Of a DNA stretch of 64,000 nt, positions 27,880 to 39,688 are shown piece by piece. The number at the start of each line of letters is the position of its first letter. Position 1 is the stretch's first letter. The notes beneath the pieces were generated by a model that had not been told where the DNA came from, made no database searches, and saw only the letters and a program-made list of their open reading frames with translations. The stretch comes from Brachyhypopomus gauderio (taxonomy: Eukaryota; Chordata; Actinopteri; Gymnotiformes; Hypopomidae): contig NC_135212.1 in the NCBI RefSeq assembly GCF_052324685.1, forward strand, positions 48,454,809-48,518,808. The letters run 5' to 3'. A program made the translations under genes and the position numbers.

Positions 27880-28720
27880 ACGTCGTGCGCCACAAGTGCG
27901 CGAGCGTAGCTGCTAGTGCGCACGCGTACCCGCTAACTTCAACACGGCAAGTTTCGCGCGGATCTTTGAGTCTGGGCGTGAGCGCAAGTCACGTGACTGC
28001 TCGGTCACGTGACTAACTCAGATCTTCACGAGGCTTGACGTGTTGCCCTGGCGACAACTACAACTAGACTTCCAAAATACACCATGCAAGTTAACTAACT
28101 GACCTAGGTTAACTAAGTAGGTAAAATAGACAACTAGGTGTATAAATTGAAATAATATATAATATAATAATATAATTCAAAGACCAAATCGACCACCGGA
28201 GCGATTTAATTATGAGGATGCCAAAACGTTCATACATAAATGTGCATATACCATTTTCGATGCCCATGATTCTATCCAAGTCCCACTTACATAGATTTGG
28301 CAACCTGTGTAAATAAGAGCTTGATATATTTCTGAATAGGACAAACATCCGTCCTAAACTGTGTGCGTTAGGTGCACGTTAGGCGTGCAGATGTAACTTA
28401 CAGTTTCCGATTCTACAAATGCATGTACTCTCACTGCGCGACTTTAATTCTAACTACTGCATACGATGTGATACGATTTAATAGCCAGCAATTCACCTTC
28501 TTACCTTAAAAGAAATCGTGTTCTATTTGAGATCCAGCGGCATGTTGCATCACGTGACAGCCAATTTCCCGCGCTAGTGACGAAACCGCGGGAAGCCAAA
28601 GCCCTGCGTGTTTCAGCCAATGCTTGTGATTCTGTCCCCAATGTTCCCACGCCCCTTGGTACCTCACGACGTGTGCAAAACGTTTGCAAAACTTTCGGTG
28701 TAAAAACATATCTAACGCTT
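27880..28720. promoter_or_regulatory. CpG-rich, promoter-like island without an obvious gene
   Basis: Two perfect palindromes GTCACGTGAC (27988-27997, 28004-28013) and a third near-copy ATCACGTGAC (28549-28558) are E-box/CLEAR-type sites. An RFX X-box-like GTTGCCCTGGCGACAAC is at 28042-28058. A TTTCCCGCGC motif and CCAAT-type motifs are at about 28565-28620. CpG is clearly richer than in the flanks. No coding exon could be attached. Confidence 0.4.
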
Positions 28721-30435
28721 TTTATTATTGCTGCCTTTAAAATAATCTACAGACGACGCAACATGACGGGAACATCAAAAATAAAATGAACCAGAACAAG
28801 AAAAGACTATCTTACAAACCTACAGACATATCAACCTCCCTGGACAAATCCTGTCTCCACTGACACCATCCTTAGGTTACAGGAGGACAACGAACCTAGT
28901 AGACAGTTGATGAGCAGCTTGCTTACAATGACATATCTAATGATGTATTTCATATTTAAGCGTTTAAGCGTATGACATTTTCGGTGACTGTCCTACAACC
29001 AATAGTTCCCAAGTGGACTGGTACACTGTTAGATTCCCTTTTAACCGTTTTAGTTTGCATGCCGATTACTACTTATCCCACCTGATGGACCTGGTCAACC
29101 TTCAGCTGTATTAGTTAGCATACTACTTAGCCAGCAGAGGTCGCTAGCAAGCTACTCCCTCTTCGAATGTATGCATGCTACTAACATGCCAAGCTGGTAC
29201 ACCCTTCCCAGTGTATTTTATTTACTGGGAGTTTTTAACTGCTTTTTAAGTGTTTATAGCAATAGACATCAGTTTTATTTGATAACGTAATAACGGCTTT
29301 ACTTTGTAATATATGATTTCCATTTAATAAATACTATTAAATACTGTGTCTAAAACACCTCTCAGTAATAATCAGATAATAGGTTACTTATATGCCAGAT
29401 TTGTAATTCATTGGAATGTATGGTGACTGCGTGAAGAGAGGAAATCAGTCGCTTGATCATGAATGCAGCACGTGCATATGTTTTGACGTTTAAGTGACAG
29501 ACCATTTTTCTTTGAGAATCAAAATGGGAATTGTAATCCACAGACCAGCAGCAAACAAATTACTCTCATTATGAGGAGAAATGCTAATTGTGGAGAAAGG
29601 CTAATTAAACTTCATTATAAACTGTAGAATGTATCTTGGAGGCCGATTCACTTATAGAAAACGATACAAAAATCTGCAATACAAACTTGAGATTTGGGTG
29701 GTACTGGTGTCACAAATGTAACCAGGTGGAAAAAAGTAGTTAACTGTAAAGTGTCCATTGTATTATCCACATGCTGGTTGAAGTACCTGCGTAGGTCAGA
29801 GGGTGGCGCCATCCCCAGGTGCAGGGGTAATGAGTGTCAGAAAGTACAAAATCCTTTTACGCACTTTTGGGACAGACGTGACGAGCATGTAATTTCAATC
29901 CGAGACGGTTGGCGTGAGAGAGTTAGGCTACCTGAACCAATGTTCGAGAAACTCGGTAAGAAATGTTTGTGGAATCAATGATTTACCCTGTTACATGAGC
30001 GGTATAAAGACGTTAATGTTATTTTTTCCTTTGTCCTCTTGTAGAGAGGCCACTGCCGTTTTTTCTCTAATGTTCATTTCATTTTATTTGTTTATGCAAA
30101 CGTGCCGCTGCACGCTAGCGCGCCATTTCGATACCATAGGTAGCTAGATAGAGCACGAGTTGCCTGTTATTTGCTAATTCTTTATTTTACGAGCTCGGAG
30201 AACTGAAGTGTTTATTTATGAGAATAAAGTGCCCTTTTTCGTATTTGAAGTCTTGTGTGTTACATTGACCCGGCTTCACAAGTGAAACAGACACGAAAAG
30301 ACACCGCAATATTCCTACTGTATGCACGTATTATGAACGTGGCGGAGACCAAGATTGGCTGTAGCACGTTTGTATTGTACTACTATGGAATTTATAACTC
30401 TACCAAAACGTTGTAAACAAACGTTCTCAAAATAG
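28721..30435. other. Intergenic, no gene seen
   Basis: AT-rich sequence. The string GATACAAAAATCTGCAATAC near 29665 recurs near 33578, so some of it is dispersed repeat. No protein similarity recognised. Confidence 0.4.
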
Positions 30436-30439
30436 TTCT

Positions 30440-30575
30440 CATGATGACTCATATTAATAGTATGATACACCATTTCGGGTGTCACTTAATTGTTAAGCAC
30501 AATAAGTCCTTCCAAGACGGAGAGATGATAAAAGATGCATTTGTTGAAGCCGCTGATTCCTTGTTCCTTGTTGGG
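30440..30575 (+). mobile_element. Possible hAT transposase fragment
   Basis: A short frame reads HLIVKHNKSFQDGEMIKDAF, like the SFxDGExxK segment of GTF2IRD2-type hAT transposases. It runs into G-rich sequence (30576-30695) that holds inverted copies of the CGCTCAACAAC motif. Confidence 0.3.
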
Positions 30576-31750
30576 GGGGAGGGGGGGGGGGGGCGGGACG
30601 GACGGTGGGTGTGGCGAACGTACGTTGTTGAGCGGGGGGTGGGGTGGGGGGGTGGAGAACGTAAGTTGTTGAGCGGGGGGGGGGGGGGGGGGGACGGGGA
30701 CGTAAAACGTTACCGGAGGGGTTTAAAATGGACACAGCGAGAAAAGAAAACAGATTTAAAGTGTGCAGAAACAGTCTGAATCGTGGTTTGAACTAACCTA
30801 ATTTTTTTGCCGGGACCGAATATTAAAAAGAAAAACAGGGACAGGTGGCAACACTAGTATACACACGTATATCAGCAACTTATTCAACAACCTAGTCCAT
30901 GTTGATGGCTTGAATTAAAGTTATTTCTTACCTTCACGATTTGACTCCATAACAAAGTAGTAAAGAAATACTATTAAGACAAAATATGCACACCAAATAT
31001 AATTCTATTTATCCATCTGCAACTTGTTCTAGTGACTTCGGCAACCAGAAGACGAATGAACACATTTGCACGTTGTATGAAAAGACGGATGGATAATGAG
31101 TTTTTTCAGAAGTCCGTCCCCCCCTCTACTAGGTGTCGCCCCCTGACGTTCAATTTCTTGTTTCCATGGTTCCCTGTCTGCCTGTTCCCACGTGTGTGTG
31201 GGAAGCCTGGTCACTTCCACACAAACTTCTGTGCATTCCTGTAGCTGTCATTGTCGTCTCAGGTGTCAGCAATGTGTCAACAGGAAGTGACATCTAGCAG
31301 CATGTGCCACAAAATCGTGGCATTTGGAGACTGCACTGCGCAGGATCAGGATATTATATTGGTGTTATAAACTACAGGAAATGTACTGGTATACTGTCGC
31401 TCTTATTGGCTTTATTCAATTTCATAGTATATCTTGTAATGAATTTTCACATATGAATTTACAATATCATGTTTTGTATTTGGTACATAATACCATAGGT
31501 ACATGTAGGATTTGTAGTTGACAAGCTTCTTAGATAACAACTTTGTCATTTTTTTACAACCAGGGCATATACAGAAGGGGAATTCTCAAGATGACTCATA
31601 TTATTAGCATGATACATTGTCTTGAGTGGAAGTGCTTTATAGGGACAAGAGGAGACACACAATTCTACATGCTGGGTCTTTACCAACAGCCATTTACAGG
31701 AAATGGTGAACTGAAGCAATGAGAAGAAAAAAAAACACTAGATCGGCATT

Positions 31751-31932
31751 ATACGTACACTATATACATACACTATATACGTACACTATATACATACACT
31801 ATATACGTACACTATATACGTACACTATATACGTACACTATATACATACACTATATACGTACACTATATACATACACTATATACGTACACTATATACGTA
31901 CACTATATACGTACACTATATACGTACACTAT
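31751..31932. repeat. 13-bp minisatellite, about 14 copies
   Basis: Unit TACACTATATACG alternating with TACACTATATACA; it ends directly at a Tc1-like element terminus. Confidence 0.92.
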
Positions 31933-32115
31933 AATGCCAAAAGTATTTGCTCACCCATCCAAATTATTGGAATCAGGTGTTCCAATCACTTCCATGGCAA
32001 CAGGGGTATAAAATTAAGCACCTTGCAGACTGTTTTTACAAACATTTATGAAAGAATGGGTCGCTCTCAGAAGCGCAGTGAATTCCAGTGTGAAACTGTA
32101 TGTTACGGCCGTGCA
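31926..32115 (+). mobile_element. 5' end of a Tc1/mariner-like element
   Basis: The terminus TACACTATAATGCCAAAAGT is followed by fish Tc1-like 5' sequence and the start of a transposase reading ERMGRSQKRSEFQ, cut off near 32105. Confidence 0.6.
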
Positions 32116-33480
32116 AGGTTTGTTACGTGTTGTTGTTGTTGTTTCCTTCGAGGGCGTAACAGTGTAGCACCTGCTAATCCAGTTAGACCAACAGAGATAG
32201 GGGTGTGTACTAAGACCAACGCAAATTTGATTTGCAAAGGCAAATCAAGAAATTTTTTGTTCATATTTAACAAGCTCAAGCTGAAAGTTGCTCAGTACAT
32301 TTCTATAATATGGGGACTCTTCATGTTGACAAGGTTTGACAAGGTGCAATAAAGGTGCAATAAAGACCAAAAATACAACACTGTTTCCAAGGCTTAAAGT
32401 TATGAATGCAACTGTTCTTAACATGACAAAATCCTATTCTTAAAGAGTGGCATTATTTTAAATACTTTTTCATTATTCAGTATATGACATTTGCATCTAA
32501 AATCACCAAATACATATTTATTTTGTATCAAACAATTATTGTTTTCTACATTGTCGTCCTGTTTACATAAAACATTAATTCAAAATAAAACAATGTTTTG
32601 TAAGGTTTTAATGTGGGCATCCCTCGGTTTAAATGTACTTTTGCTTTAAATGGCATTACAAAGAAGAAATTACATCATTTCATGGCATCTTTTTCCTCAG
32701 TTGTGGCCAGAATCAAAAGCAGGTACGTTCTGGCATTCTTTTAGATAGTTTATTTGATGCTTTTCTAGTTTAGATGCTGTCTATCCACCTAAACCCAACT
32801 ACCCCGTCATGCAGAAAATACTTAATCTTTACAGGTTGTGACGGGGTGACAGAAACAGCAGACGTGGTATATGGTGCTGTGGTGTCTTTAATGTTCATAG
32901 CACAACACAATACACATAAGAAAGAAAGCAAATGGACAACAAAACACACAAACGGCGTGAGGCAGCCACAAGTGCAGAAGGAAGAGTCTCTAAACTTGGC
33001 GTAAGGAAGAGTTGCAGCGGACAACGTCACGAGCAGACTCACTCCTGTAGACGCAAGGAATGCACAGCACAGACTTGCGGGACCTGCGGGCTTAAATCAG
33101 GGTGTGGACAGGTGAATGAGAGACAGGTGCATGTGATTATTGAATATGCGGGTGAATTAGACTGGGAGTGACACAGGTGGGAACGCTGACGACAGGGGTG
33201 TGACTGACAGAGGGAACTATGACAACAGATAACGAGGCGGGATAAACAAGCAAACGAAAACGCAAGCACGTGGAACAGGGAACCGGAGTGACAGCTAGGG
33301 GAGGGGGGCCCTACGGGACATTGACATTGAAATAGCACCTTCTTCTTTTGAGATTCAACATGGTAAACGTAATCCACTGCTGTAATCTGTGAGTATCAGC
33401 AAAAAATAGCTACTCATTATGAGGAGAAATACTTAGGTTCATTATCTTTCATTATAAGCAGTAGAAGGACAAGATTAGAT
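32116..33480. other. Intergenic, no gene seen
   Basis: Nothing recognised beyond a fish-repeat-like stretch at about 32840-33320. Confidence 0.4.
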
Positions 33481-33485
33481 TGCGG

Positions 33486-33535
33486 TGTAAAAATCACAAT
33501 TGACAAAATATGGCACATTTACATTGTACATTTAC
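33486..33535 (+). mobile_element. SINE 3' tail fragment
   Basis: AAAATCACAATTGACAAAAT followed by ATGGCACATTT matches the tail of the SINE at 62589-62866. Confidence 0.5.
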
Positions 33536-33670
33536 ATTAGAATGGATCTCAGTGATTGATGACAATATATAAAACAATACAAAAATCTGCAATACAAACT
33601 TGAGATTTAGGTGATTTGTGTGTAAATGTTTGAATGCTCGGTGCGCATCAACCACTGTGCTAGTGTAACG

Positions 33671-33825
33671 TCTAGATCCCCCGCCCTCCTACTTGCTGTT
33701 ATCTAGATCCCCCGCCCTCCTACTTGCTATTATCTAGATCCCCCGCCCTCCTACCTGCTGTTATCTAGATCCCCCGCCCTCCTACCTGCTGTTATCTAGA
33801 ACCTCCGCCCTCCTACCTGCTGTTA
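33671..33825. repeat. 31-bp minisatellite, 5 copies
   Basis: Unit starts TCTAGATCCCCCGCCCTCCT; five head-to-tail copies with few differences. Confidence 0.93.
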
Positions 33826-34563
33826 TCTCTGTCGTCTTGGTCCATGTGTTGTGGTTGCCCTAGTCACGCATTGTTTCCATGGTCTGTCACACCCTTTTGA
33901 TCTGTTCGTTCATCCTTCCCGTAACTCGGTTCTTTCGTTGTTCCCTAGTAAGTCTGCACGTTGTTCTAGTCCTTGTTTTGTCTTAAATTGACAACTAATG
34001 CTGCAGCAGTATGGTGGTTTGAAATTAGCATGGTATATTCATTAATTTCTGAAGATAGTGGTCAAAGCAATAAAGTGTGCCAAGTTTGTAACAGCAATAC
34101 CCCAAGTATTGCAATGAAATTCAGAAAGAAATATAAAAAAAACACTAACCTGAATAAAGACATATTAAAATATATTTGTGCAACACAAGAACAACAAAAG
34201 GCAGTAAGTGAAAACTGCACCACAACAAATAATCAGTAGAAAAACAGAGACATCAGTACGTTTTATAAAACCTGCAGAGGGACAATGGAGGCCAATCCCT
34301 GAGATTAAAAAAGGCACTATTACATTCATATTATTAGTACAAACGCTTAAAACTTGGTTTCTGATAAACAAAAAAGTAAACAATACAGTAAAATTCCTGA
34401 TTACCAATAAGGTTTTTTTTCAATTTAATTTTGAAAAAATTTTATTTTTACAATTTTTAGTTCTGAATAAACCATTTAATGGGCAATTCAGAATAATGCA
34501 ATTGTGTGCATAGTTATGGAAGTTGAATAATCTCACTGTACTATATTACTATACTGTATAGAG

Positions 34564-34746
34564 CAGTGGTTCCCAAAGTGGGGGGCGCGCCCCCTAGGTG
34601 GGGCGCGGAGCTATTGCAGGGGGGGCGCGGAGCTTGAAAGTAAAACGTGCACATGTGTCAATATGGGGGGGGGGGGTGTAGGGGGGGCGCAAAAATATTC
34701 TCATCTACTAAAGGGGGGCACGGCAGAAAAAGTTTGGGAACCACTG
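34564..34746. mobile_element. hAT-type MITE, 183 bp
   Basis: Inverted ends CAGTGGTTCCCAAA / TTTGGGAACCACTG and a perfect 8-bp TSD GTATAGAG (34556-34563, 34747-34754). The interior is very GC/G-rich. Confidence 0.92.
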
Positions 34747-34754
34747 GTATAGAG

Positions 34755-36390
34755 TATAGTAATTATAGTAAGTATATAATTAGCTATAGTAATTATAATT
34801 AGTAAGTATAATTATAGCAATACTACGTTACTCTTGCTCTAAAATCTTTTTTTTCCAGCTAAGGCTCTAAAATCTTTAACCAGCATCCCACTGGTAACAC
34901 CAAGCCATCCTTACAATTATCATGACAAAAACACCATTGGAGTGTAAAGTTCTCATAGAAAACTCAGAAATCTGGACCACACAAATGTAATTAGGTGCCA
35001 GGACCCTGAGCTTCCTACATTGTCCCATTTTTCCTGAGGCAGCTGACTTGGCGTAAGACCCGATTTTTGCTAGTTGTGAAGTTGTCACTCAAAGCTCGTT
35101 CACAGTCTCTCCAGGTTTTTAAAGTGCATGTACCATTGTGCATGGGTTCAGGGGTCAGCAGGGTTGAGTGACAGATGTGGTATTGTTACAGCTGTCTCTC
35201 AGGCCCATCTTCATCCAAACTCCAGGGCATTACAGAACTCGGGTTAAGAAATGCTGGTTTGGTTTCCTCCACAGAAAGGCTGACATGACATTCCAGTGCT
35301 GAAATATTGAAGATGAAAATATGATTAGAGCTCTTTTTAGATGAATATCAATATACTTATTTATATGTAAATTGTGCCAACAGATGTCCACCATAGGTTG
35401 AAATCAACAATCGATATATGTTCTTATCTGCAAACAAATGGTCCAGTATTCTAAAAGTGTTAGTCTTAGTAAGATAACATCATGTAAACAGCAGGGTCAA
35501 TAAAAGGTCTTAGTTTGTCTAAAGTAATTCAGATTGAGATCAAACTTAAGGTACAGGCTAGATCAGACTCTCTGAGCATGCAAACACTTACTGTACATCA
35601 GTTCATTGGTTTTCAATACACAGTTTATTTATTTTTTACAACTGATGTAAACATGTTGGCTTGATCTAGTTTCTTAAGATATTGTCTCCATGTAAACATA
35701 GGCCATTGTTATTACCTAGTAATGAAGATAAAAAAGTATTTAAGACATTCTTCTTTTTGATTTGATGGCACTGTTGTGGTACATTTGCACAAAAGTGAAC
35801 TGACCTGAGTCACGGCAGCAACAACAGGTGAAAAATTGTTGGACCACATGGAAAATGCGCTGAATCTGAACAATGAAGGTAACTGTGGTAAACAAAAATA
35901 GAGGTTGGAACAGGTACACTAAGGACAACCTACAGGTACATGTCAACCCTTAATAGCATCTCCTTCTCTAATGAACACAGATGGGCTACAAAACTTTGAT
36001 GGTCTCAACCAGCTATACTCTAGAACACATTGTGGCCTGTTAGCATCTACAACAGAGCTGCCAACTTTGGCTGTGGAGGTCTAGCATGAAAGCAGCATCA
36101 GCTTATCTGGCTAGCTAGCAGAGAGAAGAAAATGAGTAAAATGAGGGACAAAAGAGAGAAGAATATTACTCTTTCCCAGATCAGTCACATTCAACTGGAC
36201 TTATGAATTATGACTATAACTTGAAAGTTGACACAGACTTGAGGCCCTTCCGTTAGCACTTTTAGATATTCCCACGAAACGTCCTGTAACCAAAAAGAAT
36301 AAAGGAGAACCGTCGCTTCGTGAGCTTCAAACCATTTTCATCACTGCAGTTGCCTCCGTAATCTGTAATGATCTTTTTTTGCATTTAGCA
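34755..36390. other. Intergenic, no gene seen
   Basis: AT-rich; nothing recognised on either strand. Confidence 0.4.
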
Positions 36391-36392
36391 CG

Positions 36393-36587
36393 ATGAGGGA
36401 TCTGATCTGTATGAAGGCTAGAAACAGTAGTTACCTGAAGGACCGTACATTACGCATAAGGGAAGACCTTACAAAGATGGAGAAGCAGATGAGAGCTCTG
36501 CTCTGTTCACAAGTCCAACACGCCCGCAAAGATATCGTGGTGCGCGGGCATTTAGAAGGACGAGAGGTTAGATTCACCGGACATTGA
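36393..36587 (+). pseudogene. Short unidentified frame, possibly a transposon ORF remnant
   Basis: A 64-codon frame containing RIREDLTKMEKQMRALL and VQHARKDIVVRG, preceded by an acceptor-like TTTGCATTTAG. The basic/acidic helix pattern loosely resembles the C-terminal part of ORF1-type proteins of fish retroelements. This is a weak resemblance and no function is claimed. Confidence 0.25.
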
Positions 36588-37235
36588 ACTGAATATCTAT
36601 TAGCTAAACTCCCTATTAATGATTAAACATTTAGGGATTTTGATAGATAACAGTTCCAATATTTGAAACGCCATTCGGTTGTTCTGGGAATTCGCAAACT
36701 TCTATTTTGCAATGTGCATGGAAATAATGTGTGGAGATATTGAATATAGTGGACATTTACTTGGCTTGTAGGCTATACAAAGGCCAAACTGTGGGGACTT
36801 CAACACGGTTATGGAGAACATAAAAGATGCCCATCCAAACTGCTTTGTCATGCCAATTTCATACACTAATTTTGTTTTAGTTTAGATTTATTAGATGTGT
36901 CGAGAGCTAAAAATCCTGGATGTGGCTTGTTTCAATGGAGTTAGAAAACAAAGTAAGGCGTTGAGATAAATCCTGCAATACTATCAGTGTGTCACTGTGT
37001 TAAGTGAAGTTTAAGAATGTTGCTGTCGAGCGCATTCACGACGTTTGACCGTCACATTATTAGATGTCAATCAACGCATCCATTAGCTGTCACCTCATAG
37101 CCGCACCCCTTTAAGTAACACAAAATAAGAAAAATAACGCAAGAGGCACTTATAGAAATGACAAAACATAACTGCCCAAAAAACTTTTGATATAAATTCA
37201 AAGTTTGTCGCCTGAGCCATTCACTTGCACCATGC

Positions 37236-37715
37236 ACGGGCAGCATGGTGGCTTGGTGGTTAGCACGTTTGCCTCTCAGCACTGGGGTCTTGGGTTCAAG
37301 TCCCTATCTGAGTGGAGTTTCCATGTTCTCCCCGTGTCTGCGTGGGTTTCCTCCCACAGTCCAAAAACATGGAGGTTACGTAAATTGGCAGTCCCAGTCA
37401 AATTCTCCCTGAGTGTGTGTCTGTGTCTCTCTCTGTTCAATAAAAACAAGTTGTTGTCTGAGTGTGTGTGTGTTTGTGTGCCCAGTGGTGGATGGTGCTC
37501 TGTCACTAGGGTCTGTCCTCTCTCCCCTTCCTGCACCCCATTCAGTCCCCCAGGGGGCTGTGGATCCCGGTAGAGAGTACGCTGTGCGCAATTGGCTGCC
37601 GCTTCTCACTGGTGTGTGATTGGTTGTCTGTAACGTAGCTGTGCTAACAATTGTAAAGCGCCTTGGGTATCTAGATAAGGCGCTATATAAATTGAATCAT
37701 TCATTCATTCATTCA
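37236..37715 (+). mobile_element. Full-length tRNA-headed SINE
   Basis: The tRNA-like head has a perfect B box GGTTCAAGTCC (37293-37303). The body carries GTGGAGTTTCCATGTTCTCC, the 3' region TAAAGCGCCTTGGGTATCTA and GGCGCTATATAAAT, and the tail is an ATTC repeat. Confidence 0.82.
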
Positions 37716-38897
37716 CTTACTTATATGGGGATGGGCGGGGTTTAAATTTGTACTGCATCCAGCCACTAGATGGCAGCATAGAGGCTTCACTTTACACCAG
37801 TTGTCGGTCTACGGTACGAAAAGTTTCTTTCACGTGTTTTTGCAGTATTTCTTTACACCGTCGTTTCGGAGAAAACTGCAATGAATGACTCATCAAGTAT
37901 TAATGTTTCTGCCGTTTTCACGAGTCGAGCACCAGCCTCAGACGCGAGGCTCCTTTACAGGAGAGGTTGAAACGGTACTGCACACACAACATAGACAGAC
38001 AGACACATACATGCTCGTTACACACACACACACACACACTTCTGTACTCGTTCTCAGGAGAAGAGGTTAAGTTTTCTGGATTTAAGGGTTAAAGTACACG
38101 AGATGGAGAAGGAGAAGTTCTAACTGAGGAGCAGACACCCAGATAAGGGAGAATGTCTGTTTTCTGATTGAGGGCTACAGACAGCAGATCACAAATTCCC
38201 TTACACATACATATTTAATTAATTGATTCATTAATCAAGTGCAGGGAAATTGATTTTGGGCAAATGTCTTGCCCTCCACAACACCCGTAAAATACAAATT
38301 CCTTTCAGATGCATACCTGGATCTATCAAATTAAACTTTCTACTATTTATTAAAATTTGCGAAGCCGGGGATTCCCTGTTGTTCCAGCCATTTTCGTGTA
38401 AGGTGCGATTCTAATGCAGCGGGTTAGCTAACAAGCTAGCTAGCGAAAGCAAGTTTGTTTTCCATTCCTGTAATTATCCTAAATAAAAATCCTCCTGGGA
38501 GTTTCCTATTAAGTTTAAATCTTGGATTACAGGGAATATGTATACACACATATCAGCAACGCATTGAATGGTGCATGTTGATGGATTGAATTAAAGCGCG
38601 TTAATTCTTACCTTCACGACTGGACTCCATAGAGTAGTTCAGAAATACTGTTACGCAGCAGACTCAGACAAATGAGGACACAAACTACACGAGTGATGAT
38701 GAGATGAGCCACAGCTGAGACCGATGAACGTTCTCTCTCACTCTCTCACACACACACACACACACACACGGAAGTACATATATGGGCATAACTAAACGGA
38801 GACGACATAAACACACACCCAAAGGGCGTCCGGGGCTGTATCGTGACACAGGGTTTGAGAACCTCGGGAGAACCTGACAAAACGACTGGCAAGAGAC
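37716..38897. other. Intergenic, no gene seen
   Basis: Contains CA repeats at 38020 and 38748. Also contains a sequence (38540-38660) that recurs at 30853-30985; both copies carry, on the minus strand, a short ATG-led frame ending in a donor-like GAAG/GTAAG. Confidence 0.4.
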
Positions 38898-39045
38898 CAT
38901 CCATCCATCCATCTTCATCCGCTTACCCGGGTTCGGGTCGCGGGGGCAGTAGCCTAATTAAAGAGGCCCAGGTCTCCCTCTCCCCAGCCACCTCTTCTAC
39001 CTCTTCTGGGGGGAGACCGAGACGTTCCCAGGACAGTCACTACCC
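38898..39045 (-). mobile_element. Rex3-like LINE 3' end fragment
   Basis: CATC repeats at 38898 followed by CCGCTTACCCGGGTTCGGGT and CCTCTTCTGGGGGGAGACCG, a very common fish LINE 3' region; on the minus strand it ends in the GATG tail typical of Rex3. Confidence 0.6.
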
Positions 39046-39688
39046 AGAGCTCGTGACCATCATAGCTCAATTGTCCCATTCATTCTGTACATATTACAAT
39101 ATACAATACATATCAATATACTTATAACGCGTGTATACATAGGCCCGTTTAACCATGTATTTACTCCATAGTTTCCTTACTTATTTGGCCCCAACTTTGT
39201 TAATCGCAACGTGAAAAACGCACTGTCAGAGTTATTTGGATCATGAGGTAAAGGGACCATGCAAACCACACGTCACCGAGCTGTTTAGGCTACTGTGTGC
39301 AAACAAGTCAGTTTTACTTTCAGCGGAAGAGCAGTAATGCCACAGCACTCATCATATTTGAGTGTTCACTATCTGGTTCGTAGTTTGTAAGACGTGCATT
39401 TTTACATCTTTGTAAAACCTTTTAAAAACTAGTGTTTTATTTTACGTTTTAGAAATAGTATAATACTCTATGCAGCTATATCAGCAGCAACCGAGAGAGC
39501 GCACTGAACAGTAAAATAACCTAAGCCTACACATGCACCCTACACATGCACCCTTGCACAGAGCCCCCGGTGAACGAGTGTGGCGCACTCACTCATTTTA
39601 TTGGTGCAGTTTGTTACGCCCAGCACAAGGAAAAAGGAAACGTTCACGTACGTCACGTTGTTGCTGCTCGTGGTACAGGGAATACGCC
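39046..39688. other. gcat 5' flank
   Basis: Presumed gcat promoter and 5' UTR. The repeat TACACATGCACCC (39530, 39541) is the only small feature; no TATA box close to the ATG. Confidence 0.4.

Noticed and set aside
29709-30266. Possible solo LTR (starts TGTCACAAATGTAACC, AATAAA at 30223, ends near TTACATTGACCC)
   Set aside because: No matching target duplication or clean TG...CA ends could be found.
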